From Marinobacter salicampi (GTDB taxonomy: Bacteria > Pseudomonadota > Gammaproteobacteria > Pseudomonadales > Oleiphilaceae), in contig NZ_JAAMPF010000036.1 in NCBI RefSeq assembly GCF_011074795.1, positions 310,001 to 374,000 on the forward strand: a stretch of DNA of 64,000 nt, written 5' to 3'. The position numbers were made by a program, and so were the translations under genes. Each line of letters starts with the position of its first letter. The first letter of the stretch is position 1. The notes below the pieces were generated by a model. The model saw only the letters and a program-made list of their open reading frames with translations, searched no databases and had not been told where the DNA came from. Positions 8,434 through 15,670 of this stretch are shown here, piece after piece.

Positions 8434-9321
8434 ATGGATACACGACACATCCGACATTTCCTGGCCCTGGTCGACTCCGGCAGCTTTGCTCGCGCCTGCG
8501 AGCTAGTGCACCTGTCTCAACCGGCGCTGAGCCGCAGTATCAAGCAGCTTGAACACCAACTCGGCGCCACGCTGTTCGAGAGAGGGCGATTTGGCGCGAT
8601 CCTGACTGCCCACGGCCGGGCAGCCTTGCCACACGTCCGTGGCCTGCTGGCGGCGGCAGAGTCATTGCGTCAGGAAGTCGAGGCCATTGATGATCTTGAG
8701 ACCGGGGAACTCAGTATCGGTACCGGTCCATATCCCGCGCTGTCATTATTGGACCGGGTTTCTGCCAGATTCGTGGAACGTTATCCGGGTATTCGTCTGA
8801 ACATCCGCACCGATAACTGGCAGGGGTTGCGTCTTGCATTGCTGGATCATGAACTGGAGCTGTTCGTGGCCGACACCGGAGCCCTGTCGGGCGATCCCGA
8901 TCTTGAGATAACCCATCTGCCTCAACCTGAAGTGGTGGTGTTCTGTCAGTACGGTCACCCACTGACACAAAAGGGCGAATTGGAATGGGATGATTTGCTT
9001 GACTACCCAATGGCCATGACCCGATTACCTGAAGATATGGAGCGCCAGATCGAGACAATGAGCGCGCCACGAGGAGGGCTTCAAAAGAGAATTGAGTGCG
9101 ACAACGTCGCCATGCTCGTCGCTATTGTCGCTGGCAGCCAAGCGGTTAGCATTGCACCCAGAGGGGTAGTGGCTGCTTCTTTAGCCAGCAAACAGGTGGC
9201 CACGCTTAACGTTAAGGGGGTCGAGGCGTTACGTACCCGTTATGGTGTGGTGCAACGAAATGGACGTCCTCTTTCCCCAGCCGCAACGGCCTTTCGTTCT
9301 CTCATTCTCGATGGGGCTTGA
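8434..9321 (+). CDS. LysR-family regulator of the alkylsulfatase operon
   Basis: A 295-residue LysR-type transcriptional regulator. The N-terminal helix-turn-helix (SFARACELVHLSQPALSRSI) is canonical, followed by the linker helix and a two-lobed effector-binding domain. I chose the ATG at 8434 because family members begin with M-D-x-R-H at this point. The upstream in-frame GTG at 8371 and ATG at 8422 would place the start before or inside the operator dyad. A GGTGAG abuts the chosen ATG, which is close for a ribosome site. It is divergent from the alkylsulfatase operon, the same arrangement as sdsB beside sdsA, so that role is likely. Confidence 0.85.
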   Translation: MDTRHIRHFLALVDSGSFARACELVHLSQPALSRSIKQLEHQLGATLFERGRFGAILTAHGRAALPHVRGLLAAAESLRQEVEAIDDLETGELSIGTGPYPALSLLDRVSARFVERYPGIRLNIRTDNWQGLRLALLDHELELFVADTGALSGDPDLEITHLPQPEVVVFCQYGHPLTQKGELEWDDLLDYPMAMTRLPEDMERQIETMSAPRGGLQKRIECDNVAMLVAIVAGSQAVSIAPRGVVAASLASKQVATLNVKGVEALRTRYGVVQRNGRPLSPAATAFRSLILDGA

Positions 9322-9632
9322 ACGCTACACGTGGCTGTCGTTGAGCAGACACATCGTCTGCGTAAAGCCAACGTATATGAGCTTCAAAAGTCCTCTGGGT
9401 GGTCGATCTGAATGTTCGCTTCGCGACCAGGGCGGCGGAGGTCAGATTGGCAGAGCAAATTCCAACCTCGAAATGATTACATGGCAGAGATGGCCATGCT
9501 CGGCTAAGCTATTGTTTTATCGATTTATGTGCAGAGCGATCGGTGGTTCAAAGCCAGTAATAATGACGCAGTCAAATTTCTGCAATGGTAAAGCGCGCTG
9601 CCCAACTGCTTTTAAGATAAAAGGAAAGCGAC
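9322..9632. other. Intergenic left edge of the cassette region
   Basis: No gene is supported. The stretch holds a small hairpin, GCAGAC-N5-GTCTGC at 9345-9361, without a T-run; the left copy of the 24-bp repeat at 9406-9429; and the AAGGAAAG ribosome site for the next gene. GCCCAAC at 9600-9606 resembles an attC R'' box, but I found no matching R' half. Confidence 0.55.
9406..9429. repeat. Direct repeat, left copy (24 bp)
   Basis: Identical over 24 bp to 11927-11950. The two copies bracket the three-cassette array. The core GAATGTTCGCTTCGCGACCA contains the small hairpin TCGC-TTC-GCGA. A third, diverged copy is at 2204-2226. Confidence 0.85.
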
Positions 9633-10484
9633 ATGTGGGACTGGGTTCAGTCGAATTCGGTTGATCTTTTTGGTCATTTGCTTACGCTGATAGGCATCAT
9701 TGTAGGTGCGGTTGTTTTGGTAAGGCAGATTGGTCGACAACACAGGAGTTCGCTTGAGCTACAGAAGAGAAATGCGCAAGAAGCGTTGAAGGTCGAAATC
9801 TACGAAACGCTTACTTTGCGATTAAGGGATGTTACTCGTACCAATGTCACCGCCATGATTTACGCAGTTAATGTTCCATCGAGAATTGAGGTTTTCCAAA
9901 ATTCGATCAAAAAGAACATACCACTCCCATTCCCAAGGGAGAGAGCGATTGAGTTTTCACATCTGCACAGTGCCGCTAATGATGCATTAATTGCGTTGAT
10001 TCAAGAATTTGAAGCTTGGTCGATAGTGTTTCCGGAAATTGAGCTGTTCCAAACGGCCTTGAACTCCGCTAATCATGATGCCCGAAACGCTTCGAATGAA
10101 CTTTTTAATCGCTTCATCATCCTCCTTCCAACTGATCCTCCACACGATGCACCACCGGAAACTCCTAGACCGATTCCCGCATCCCCTGTCAGTGCTGACC
10201 AGTTTTCAGAATTGGAAAGACTTGTAGAAGAATATCGGCGAGCCATGGACGACATCGGATGCTATGTGATCGATTTACAGATTGAAGCCCAGAACAAGCT
10301 ACTTTCGGGGCTCTTCGAGCACTGGGTTCCGCGAAGAAAACCACTGGACTCCAGGTTTAAAGTGCTATCAACGGAGCCTGTCGAAATGGAGCGTTTGATG
10401 TCCTACTTCTTGAATGAAACTAGCTGGGGAAAAGAATACAAGAAGTATGAGGCTATGCATTCAAAGTCTGCATTTTCGGAATAA
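9633..10484 (+). CDS. Cassette gene 1: membrane-anchored protein of unknown function
   Basis: A 283-residue protein I do not recognise. It has one clear membrane helix near the N terminus (about residues 12-32, LLTLIGIIVGAVVLV) followed by a basic stretch and then a large, mostly helical cytoplasmic part. A proline-rich linker lies at about residues 166-188. Its base composition is more A/T-rich than the flanking core genes. AAGGAAAG precedes the ATG well. An attC-like site starts 3 bp after its stop codon, which is the typical layout of an integron cassette gene. No function is assigned. Confidence 0.75.
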   Translation: MWDWVQSNSVDLFGHLLTLIGIIVGAVVLVRQIGRQHRSSLELQKRNAQEALKVEIYETLTLRLRDVTRTNVTAMIYAVNVPSRIEVFQNSIKKNIPLPFPRERAIEFSHLHSAANDALIALIQEFEAWSIVFPEIELFQTALNSANHDARNASNELFNRFIILLPTDPPHDAPPETPRPIPASPVSADQFSELERLVEEYRRAMDDIGCYVIDLQIEAQNKLLSGLFEHWVPRRKPLDSRFKVLSTEPVEMERLMSYFLNETSWGKEYKKYEAMHSKSAFSE

Positions 10485-10486
10485 TA

Positions 10487-10550
10487 TCCTAACAAGGCCA
10501 GGCACAGCGATGCCTCCATTTTGTAGGCGCGCATGCTGGCAGCGATAGAG
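10487..10550. other. attC-like site of cassette 1
   Basis: R'' is TCCTAAC at 10487-10493 and a degenerate R' is GATAGAG at 10544-10550 (GTT reads GAT). L'' GCCAG(G)CA pairs with L' TGCTGGC with one extrahelical G, the hallmark that orients attC folding. An AGGCA-N6-TGCCT stem occupies the centre. The weak R' makes this the least certain of the three sites. Confidence 0.6.
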
Positions 10551-10556
10551 AAAATT

Positions 10557-11096
10557 ATGATTTGGGAAAGTTGCTACTGGAAAGAGCCACTCCTCGAAGC
10601 GGCTGAACGCTTTAGAAGCCTGAAGGTTGTCGAAGAGCCTTCCGAGGATCAGCTCGTGCAGCTCGAAAAGGATGTGCTCGTCGGCTTCTACTCCGTCAGG
10701 AAACTATTTGAAACGCCGACCAAAATTACCGATGAGATCAAGAATAGTAAGCTCGACGTTGCGTGGTATCCCAATGTTGGCAAGCATGTGAATTGGCGCA
10801 ACAACCACAGACTTGATGAGCTTTATGATTTTTCCAGTGGTGGACGTGAACAACGTGATGCATGGTTCATCTGTAGCAGGATAATGCACAGCTTCATTTT
10901 CGCTCCTGTGGTGGGCGATGCGGGCGGCCTAGAAGCTATTTTGTTCACTTCGGACAATGACAAAGATAAGCGCCTGTATGCCCTCCACATCGACCATTTA
11001 ATAGAGTTCTTCAAGTCTGTGGGTAATGACAATCCGACAGAGATTAGGTGGGAACGAAATCAGGTCACTGGCGAGGAAAGTACAGTTGTCAAATAG
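10557..11096 (+). CDS. Cassette gene 2: hypothetical protein
   Basis: A 179-residue soluble protein of a kind often found in integron cassettes, with no named function known to me. It is rich in charged residues and aromatics (WYPNVGKHVNWRNNHRLDEL near the middle; AWFICSRIMHSF further on) and has no signal peptide or membrane helix. The ATG at 10557 follows the attC R' box directly. An in-frame ATG at 10533 would place the start inside the attC site and lacks a ribosome site. The stop codon abuts the R'' box of the next attC. The middle part resembles immunity or structural proteins only in a general sense, and I make no claim. Confidence 0.72.
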   Translation: MIWESCYWKEPLLEAAERFRSLKVVEEPSEDQLVQLEKDVLVGFYSVRKLFETPTKITDEIKNSKLDVAWYPNVGKHVNWRNNHRLDELYDFSSGGREQRDAWFICSRIMHSFIFAPVVGDAGGLEAILFTSDNDKDKRLYALHIDHLIEFFKSVGNDNPTEIRWERNQVTGEESTVVK

Positions 11097-11181
11097 CTCT
11101 AACAAGGCCAGCAGTCCGTTCCGGGCCTTCAGCCCTCCATCGGGCGCCCTTGTCAGGCCGCCGTTTATGCAGGCGTTGGGC
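11097..11181. other. attC-like site of cassette 2
   Basis: R'' is CTCTAAC (11097-11103) and R' is GTTGGGC (11175-11181). L'' GCCAGCA pairs with L' TGCAGGC at 6 of 7 positions. The central part (CGTTCCGGGCCTTC and CGCCCTTGTCAGG) is shared with the next site at 11837-11921, so the two are related. The TTGGGCGC that follows the cut point is the start of cassette 3, and it pairs with that cassette's own R'' box. Confidence 0.8.
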
Positions 11182-11213
11182 GCTATCGCTAAATGTCAGG
11201 CAAAGAGGCAAAC

Positions 11214-11855
11214 ATGCTTGAGAGAATAAAAAATGAGCTGATGGGCCAAAAGCTTTCCCGGCTTGAGGAGCTCCCTGAAAAACAAGGTCTTTATCTTTTG
11301 TTTAGCCATAAGAAGGATCCGTTGTATTTGAGGATTACTGCGGAATCGGGGTTTCGAAACCGCATCTACAATCGGCATGTGACTGGCACAGGCATAGATG
11401 GGAATAGTCATAAGCTAGGGTGGGGGTATAACGTCGGTCCTTTCTATTTAGCTGAATTTGGTGGAAATGCTCCATTCACGGCTCGAGGTGTATCGGTCAG
11501 CACCAAGGACAAAAAGTTGATTAGGAAACTGCGCGCCAGATTCGTAAGGGAACATTGCAGGGCGAGTTATGTTGCAATTTCGAAGCCCGCGGAAATCTCA
11601 ACAGCAGCGGAGTTCACATCTCATCTCGAGAGATTTTATGAAACTCCTTTAAAGCATCAGCTTTCCTTGCCTTGGCAGGATAATAAGATTTCCTCAGTTA
11701 TTTCCTTTGATCCTGAACTTAAAGAATTGATCTGGAATTTTCTCGGGCAGCAGAATCTAACGGACGAGGAGTTAAAACTCTTTTCTTCGATGGAAAACTC
11801 TTCGATACGTCGACACATTTGTAATTCCAGGCAGGCGCCCAACAAGTTGTTGTAG
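11214..11855 (+). CDS. Cassette gene 3: divergent GIY-YIG-like protein
   Basis: A 213-residue protein. Residues 25-40 read GLY, ten residues, YLR, which matches the spacing of a GIY-YIG nuclease core, and GFRNRI (46-51) carries an Arg pair where the family has its catalytic Arg. The rest is not recognised, and an essential Glu cannot be placed with certainty. The domain call is therefore tentative, and it could be a non-nuclease relative. I chose ATG 11214, which has AGAGG five bases upstream; an in-frame ATG lies at 11193. The last codons overlap the R'' box of the following attC, common in cassettes. Confidence 0.72.
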   Translation: MLERIKNELMGQKLSRLEELPEKQGLYLLFSHKKDPLYLRITAESGFRNRIYNRHVTGTGIDGNSHKLGWGYNVGPFYLAEFGGNAPFTARGVSVSTKDKKLIRKLRARFVREHCRASYVAISKPAEISTAAEFTSHLERFYETPLKHQLSLPWQDNKISSVISFDPELKELIWNFLGQQNLTDEELKLFSSMENSSIRRHICNSRQAPNKLL

Positions 11856-11921
11856 TTCGTTCCGGCCTTCGGCCTACACCGGACGCCCTTGTCAGGGCGA
11901 AACTAAACACAAGCGTTGATC
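11837..11921. other. attC-like site of cassette 3
   Basis: R'' is GCCCAAC (11837-11843) and R' is GTTGATC (11915-11921). L'' TTGTTGTAGTTCG pairs with CGAAACTAAACACAA, leaving extrahelical A and AA, the expected asymmetry of attC bottom-strand folding. The extended R'' GCGCCCAAC is an exact complement of GTTGGGCGC at the start of this cassette, as required for a cassette excised as a circle. This is the strongest of the three sites. Confidence 0.85.
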
Positions 11922-11926
11922 ATCCA

Positions 11927-11950
11927 ATCTGAATGTTCGCTTCGCGACCA
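11927..11950. repeat. Direct repeat, right copy (24 bp)
   Basis: Perfect match to 9406-9429. It begins 5 bp after the R' box of the last attC, so it marks the right edge of the cassette block. Confidence 0.85.
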
Positions 11951-12110
11951 AAGTTAAGATTACTAAGTGAACTTGTTTGCTCTAAATCGTAGAACGGCTG
12001 TGCCACAGAGATGGTGGGCTGGAAACCGTGCAAAGGTCACGTTAAGGGGGTAGTGATTCATCGACCGAAATTGACCGGGCACTGTCAGGGCACCATTTGG
12101 GCACAGCCAT
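11951..12110. other. Spacer between cassette block and tRNA-Arg
   Basis: No gene seen. Apart from the GGGCAC triplet listed separately, I find nothing recognisable here. It separates the direct repeat from the tRNA terminator. Confidence 0.5.
12077..12104. repeat. Three GGGCAC boxes at exact 11-bp period
   Basis: GGGCAC occurs at 12077, 12088 and 12099, so all copies lie on one face of the helix. They are 48 bp beyond the 3' end of tRNA-Arg. Phased hexamers beside a tRNA 3' end resemble integrase arm-binding sites. Assignment to any particular integrase is not possible from this sequence. Confidence 0.45.
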
Positions 12111-12143
12111 AAAAAAAGGACCTGCGTTTTCACGCAAGTCCTT
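12111..12143 (-). terminator. Intrinsic terminator of tRNA-Arg
   Basis: On the minus strand, AAGGACTTGCGTG and its partner CACGCAGGTCCTT-like arm form a hairpin with a short A-rich loop, followed by a run of T. It starts 9 bp after the CCA end of the tRNA. Confidence 0.8.
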
Positions 12144-12151
12144 GATATATA

Positions 12152-12228
<77 letters not shown>

Positions 12229-12391
12229 TGAAAGTGACGGATGTGCGTCAATTTCGAGTGCGCAATCTTACGTGGGACGTTCAGGTCTGTCCAGTCCCGG
12301 GCGCGGATTGGTGCTTGGTCTAAATGTGAATAGAGCTTATTTACCGGTTTGCGCTACTGTAGTCCTCTCTGTTGGCAGTCGGGCTTTGGGA

Positions 12392-12748
12392 ATGGTGGTT
12401 CTGCGTGGTTTTCTGATTCTTATCCTGTTCTTCCTGCTCGGGGAGGCGGTTCGGGTGCTGCTGGGGTTGCCGGTGAGTGGCGGTGTGATCGGGATGCTGA
12501 TGATCACTGCCTGGCTAATGCTTCGGGGCACGATTTCCACACACATTGCCCAGGCCAGTCAGGCGCTGATTTCCGTTCTGGTGCTGCTGATCATGCCCGG
12601 GCTTGCCGGGGTGTTCTTTCTGGCGGACCAGTTTAGCGGTCAGTGGCTGGCGTTTGGCGTCGCCCTGGTGCTGGGTACGTTTCTGAGTGTGCTCACCAGT
12701 CTGCTGTTGATGCGCCACGCGGCTGACCAGGATAGCGGTCATGAGTGA
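12392..12748 (+). CDS. CidA/LrgA family membrane protein
   Basis: A 118-residue inner-membrane protein of the CidA/LrgA (holin-like) family with four hydrophobic helices. It carries the family segment LGEAVRVLLGLPVSGGVIGM near the N terminus. CidA/LrgA-type proteins act with LrgB partners in control of murein hydrolase activity or carboxylate export. The chosen ATG at 12392 places the first helix at the N terminus as in relatives. A longer in-frame ATG at 12272 would add 40 unrelated residues. It overlaps the start of lrgB by 8 bp, so the pair is co-translated. Confidence 0.85.
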   Translation: MVVLRGFLILILFFLLGEAVRVLLGLPVSGGVIGMLMITAWLMLRGTISTHIAQASQALISVLVLLIMPGLAGVFFLADQFSGQWLAFGVALVLGTFLSVLTSLLLMRHAADQDSGHE

Positions 12749-13472
12749 AATCGCCGGTCCCCTGGGCGAGGCGCTCGCGGCCGTCACGTCTTCACCATTC
12801 GCGGCCATAGCGCTCACCCTCTGGGCCTTTCTGGCCGGGGCCTGGTTGTTTGTGCGTATGGGGCGACCGGTCTGGTGTCCTCCGGTCTTGCTGTCAGCGG
12901 TGATCCTGGCGGTGGGGCTTGTGCTGTTGCGGTATCCCATTGAGCAATACCGGCTCCAGGCGCACTGGCTCACGGTTCTGCTGGGCCCGGCCACGGTTGC
13001 CCTGGGCATTCCTTTATACCAGCAGATGCATCATATCCGGGCTCTCTGGAAGCCGGTGCTGTTGCTGTTGCCTCTGGCGGCGACTCTGGCTGCCTTCTAT
13101 GCCCTGGCGCTGGCGGCTGTGCTGGGGGCGTCACCGGAAGCCTTGGCATCGCTAGCGCCCAAGTCAGTCACCGCACCCATTGCCATCGGTATCACCGAGC
13201 AGTTGGGCGGGTCGGTGCCCCTGATGATGGCGGGCCTGCTTGTCACGGGGGTAGTCGCCACCTGGTGCGTGGATGTTTTCGGTCGCAGGCTCAGGGTCAC
13301 TGACGAACGTATTATCGGGCTTGTGCTGGGCCTGAATGGCCACGCTATCGGTACGGTTCGGGCCTTCGAGATCAGTCCCCTGGCGGGGGCGTTTGCGTCG
13401 CTGGGCATGGGGCTGACCGGCATCTTTACCGCGTTCATGTTGCCGTTCGCTTTCAGGCTGTGGCAGGTATGA
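12741..13472 (+). CDS. lrgB: LrgB family membrane protein
   Basis: A 243-residue polytopic membrane protein of the LrgB/CidB family. The signature regions LLGPATVALGIPLYQQ and SVTAPIAIGITEQLGG are clear, as is HAIGTVRAFE near the C terminus. It is the partner of the preceding LrgA-type gene. The family has been linked to murein hydrolase control and, in some bacteria and plastids, to export of glycolate or pyruvate; which applies here cannot be read from the sequence. Confidence 0.9.
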   Translation: MSEIAGPLGEALAAVTSSPFAAIALTLWAFLAGAWLFVRMGRPVWCPPVLLSAVILAVGLVLLRYPIEQYRLQAHWLTVLLGPATVALGIPLYQQMHHIRALWKPVLLLLPLAATLAAFYALALAAVLGASPEALASLAPKSVTAPIAIGITEQLGGSVPLMMAGLLVTGVVATWCVDVFGRRLRVTDERIIGLVLGLNGHAIGTVRAFEISPLAGAFASLGMGLTGIFTAFMLPFAFRLWQV

Positions 13473-13532
13473 GTAGTCTGTCTTGACCCCCTGCTTGCTA
13501 TTATCTTCCTTTTGACCCAATGGAGACCGGTC

Positions 13533-14567
13533 GTGCCCCAGAATGAACAGTTCGCAAGCGATAACTATTCCGGTATCTGCCCCGAGGCCTGGGATCACAT
13601 GGCCCAGGCCAACGCCCGGGACGACAGCGCCTATGGCGATGACGCCTGGACCCAGAAGGCGGCGGACCAGCTCCGGGAGCGCTTCGAATGTGATTGCGAG
13701 GTCTTCTTCGTCTTCAACGGCACCGCCGCCAATTCGCTGTCGCTGGCGGCCATGACCCAGTCGTTCCATAGCGTTATCTGCCATGAAATGGCACATGTGG
13801 AAACCGATGAGTGTGGCGGTCCCGAATATGCCTCCAACGGGTCAAAACTGCTTACGGGCACTGGGCCCAACGGCAAGCTCACCGCTGAGAGCGTGGAGGA
13901 GCTGGTCACCCGGCGTACCGACATCCATTACCCAAAGCCACGGGCGGTTACCCTGACCCAGGCTACGGAAGTGGGCACTCTCTATACAGTGGAGGAATTG
14001 CGGAGCATCCGTGAAGTGGCAGACCACCATGGTCTTCGGGTCCACATGGACGGCGCCCGGTTTGCCAATGCGGTGGCGGCCCTAGACCTTCAGCCCGCGG
14101 ACATCACCTGGCGCGCCGGAGTGGATGTGCTGTGCCTTTCCGGTACCAAGAACGGTATGGCTTCAGGGGAGGCGATCCTGTTCTTCAACCGCGCGCTGGC
14201 GGAAGATTTTGAGTGGCGGTGCAAGCAGGCCGGACAGTTGGCCTCCAAGATGCGTTTCATATCCGCGCCCTGGTGTGGCTTGCTGGAAAATGATGTGTGG
14301 CTGAAAAATGCCGCTCACGCCAACGCCTGCGCGGCACGGCTTGAGGCCGGGCTTGCAGGGCTCAAGGGCGTCCGTCTGAGCTTTCCGCGTCAGGCCAATG
14401 CGGTGTTCGTGGCCTTGCCTGAGCAAGCCCAGGCGAGGCTGCGCGCCATGGGCTGGCACTTCTATACGTTTATTGGCGGCACGGCGCGCTTCGTATGCTC
14501 ATGGTCGACCACGCCTGCTCGCGTTGACGCCCTGGTGGCGGATATATCCAAAGCCATGGCTGACTGA
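13533..14567 (+). CDS. ltaE: Low-specificity L-threonine aldolase
   Basis: A 344-residue PLP-dependent threonine aldolase, cleaving threonine or allo-threonine to glycine and acetaldehyde. The N-terminal SDNYSG and the PLP-binding Lys in LSGTKNGMASGEA are conserved, as is HMDGARFANA with the Asp that pairs with the PLP pyridine nitrogen. I chose the GTG at 13533, which has GGAGA five bases upstream, over the in-frame TTG at 13512. The gene stands alone. Confidence 0.9.
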   Translation: MPQNEQFASDNYSGICPEAWDHMAQANARDDSAYGDDAWTQKAADQLRERFECDCEVFFVFNGTAANSLSLAAMTQSFHSVICHEMAHVETDECGGPEYASNGSKLLTGTGPNGKLTAESVEELVTRRTDIHYPKPRAVTLTQATEVGTLYTVEELRSIREVADHHGLRVHMDGARFANAVAALDLQPADITWRAGVDVLCLSGTKNGMASGEAILFFNRALAEDFEWRCKQAGQLASKMRFISAPWCGLLENDVWLKNAAHANACAARLEAGLAGLKGVRLSFPRQANAVFVALPEQAQARLRAMGWHFYTFIGGTARFVCSWSTTPARVDALVADISKAMAD

Positions 14568-14614
14568 AGCTAAAACTCATTTATTAAACATTGCACAAAA
14601 TTACGGCAAAACAC

Positions 14615-14647
14615 TTGCAATAACGCATGCGAATAACAATAATTATC
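14615..14647 (+). promoter_or_regulatory. Promoter and Fur box of bfd
   Basis: TTGCAA (14615-14620), a 17-bp spacer and AATAAT (14638-14643) form a good sigma-70 promoter. The -10 region is inside a Fur-like 19-mer at 14629-14647 that matches the GATAATGATAATCATTATC consensus at 14 of 19 positions by my count. Iron-bound Fur would block the promoter, which fits the iron-release role of Bfd. Confidence 0.7.
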
Positions 14648-14679
14648 ACTAAGTTTAATCGACTAGTGAGAGCTTCTGC

Positions 14680-14886
14680 ATGTACGTATGCCTCTGCACC
14701 GGTGTCACCGACCATCAGATCCGCGCTGCTGCTGAAAATGGCTGCAGCTCCATGCGCCAGCTGGGCAAAGAGCTGGGCGTAGGGCGCCAGTGCGGCCGCT
14801 GTGCTTGCACAGCCCGGGAGATCCTGCGGGAGTCCCAGTCTGAAAGTTATCTATCCCTCGCCAATATGCTGGCCCAGCCCGCGTAA
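14680..14886 (+). CDS. bfd: Bacterioferritin-associated ferredoxin
   Basis: A 68-residue [2Fe-2S] protein. The four cluster ligands Cys4, Cys6, Cys38 and Cys41 have the C-x-C and C-x2-C spacing diagnostic of Bfd. It binds bacterioferritin and passes electrons to release stored iron. bfr follows 127 bp downstream. A Fur-box-overlapped promoter lies just upstream, so induction by iron shortage is expected. Confidence 0.95.
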   Translation: MYVCLCTGVTDHQIRAAAENGCSSMRQLGKELGVGRQCGRCACTAREILRESQSESYLSLANMLAQPA

Positions 14887-15013
14887 CGCCTTGACTTTGG
14901 CCTGAAGCTCCGCTGCCATCCCAATTGGGAATCATTTTCTGGTGCGGTTTTTTATCACACTGTTTAGGTCTATCCTTGCCTGATCAGTCTGATGAATGAG
15001 GAGGCCAGAGGCC

Positions 15014-15490
15014 ATGAAAGGCGATAAGAAGGTAATTCAATTCCTGAACAAGGTGCTGGGCAATGAGCTCACCGCCATCAACCAGTACTTCCTGCATTCA
15101 CGCATGTATAAGGATTGGGGCATCACGGCCCTGGCCGCCAAGGAATACGAAGAATCCATCGATGAGATGAAGCATGCGGATCAGCTGATCGAGCGCATTC
15201 TGTTCCTGGAAGGTCTGCCCAACCTTCAGGATCTCAATAAACTGCTGATCGGCGAGAACGTCAAGGAAATGATCGAGCTCGACCTCAAGCTGGAGATGAT
15301 CGCCCACAAGGATCTCAAGGACGCAATCGTGCATTGCGAAGAGGTCAAGGACTACACCAGCCGTGAAATCTTCCGCAGTATTCTGGACAGTGAAGAAGAG
15401 CACATCGACTGGCTGGAAACCCAGCTTGACATGATTGAACGAATGGGGCTTCAGAACTACATCCAGCTCCAGTCTTCATCTGCCGACTGA
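15014..15490 (+). CDS. bfr: Bacterioferritin
   Basis: A 158-residue heme-containing ferritin that forms a 24-subunit iron-storage shell. All ferroxidase ligands are present: Glu18, Glu51, His54, Glu94, Glu127 and His130, together with the heme ligand Met52. The ATG at 15014 gives the exact family length and follows a GAGG-rich stretch (GAGGAGGCCAGAGG); an upstream in-frame ATG at 14996 would overlap that ribosome site. It is paired with bfd. Confidence 0.96.
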   Translation: MKGDKKVIQFLNKVLGNELTAINQYFLHSRMYKDWGITALAAKEYEESIDEMKHADQLIERILFLEGLPNLQDLNKLLIGENVKEMIELDLKLEMIAHKDLKDAIVHCEEVKDYTSREIFRSILDSEEEHIDWLETQLDMIERMGLQNYIQLQSSSAD

Positions 15491-15670
15491 TTGCCTTAGC
15501 AGGTCACTTTCACGATTCGCCTGGTCACTGCCGGGGCATTAACAGGCCCCGGTCAGGTTGCTCCCACCCGCCTGATCCTCTATCTTTTGCCGAAGCCTGC
15601 AACCGAGTGATGGCGCCAGCCTGATCGGTATGTTTTTCATGGTCCCCAGGGACGACTCAAGGAGATTGCA

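Noticed and set aside
9600..9632. Possible fourth attC (GCCCAAC at 9600) before cassette gene 1
   Set aside because: No matching R' or L boxes within 130 bp.
15531..15553. GC-rich hairpin CCGGGGC/GCCCCGG between bfr and the phosphohexomutase
   Set aside because: No T-run follows on either strand, so I did not call it a terminator.
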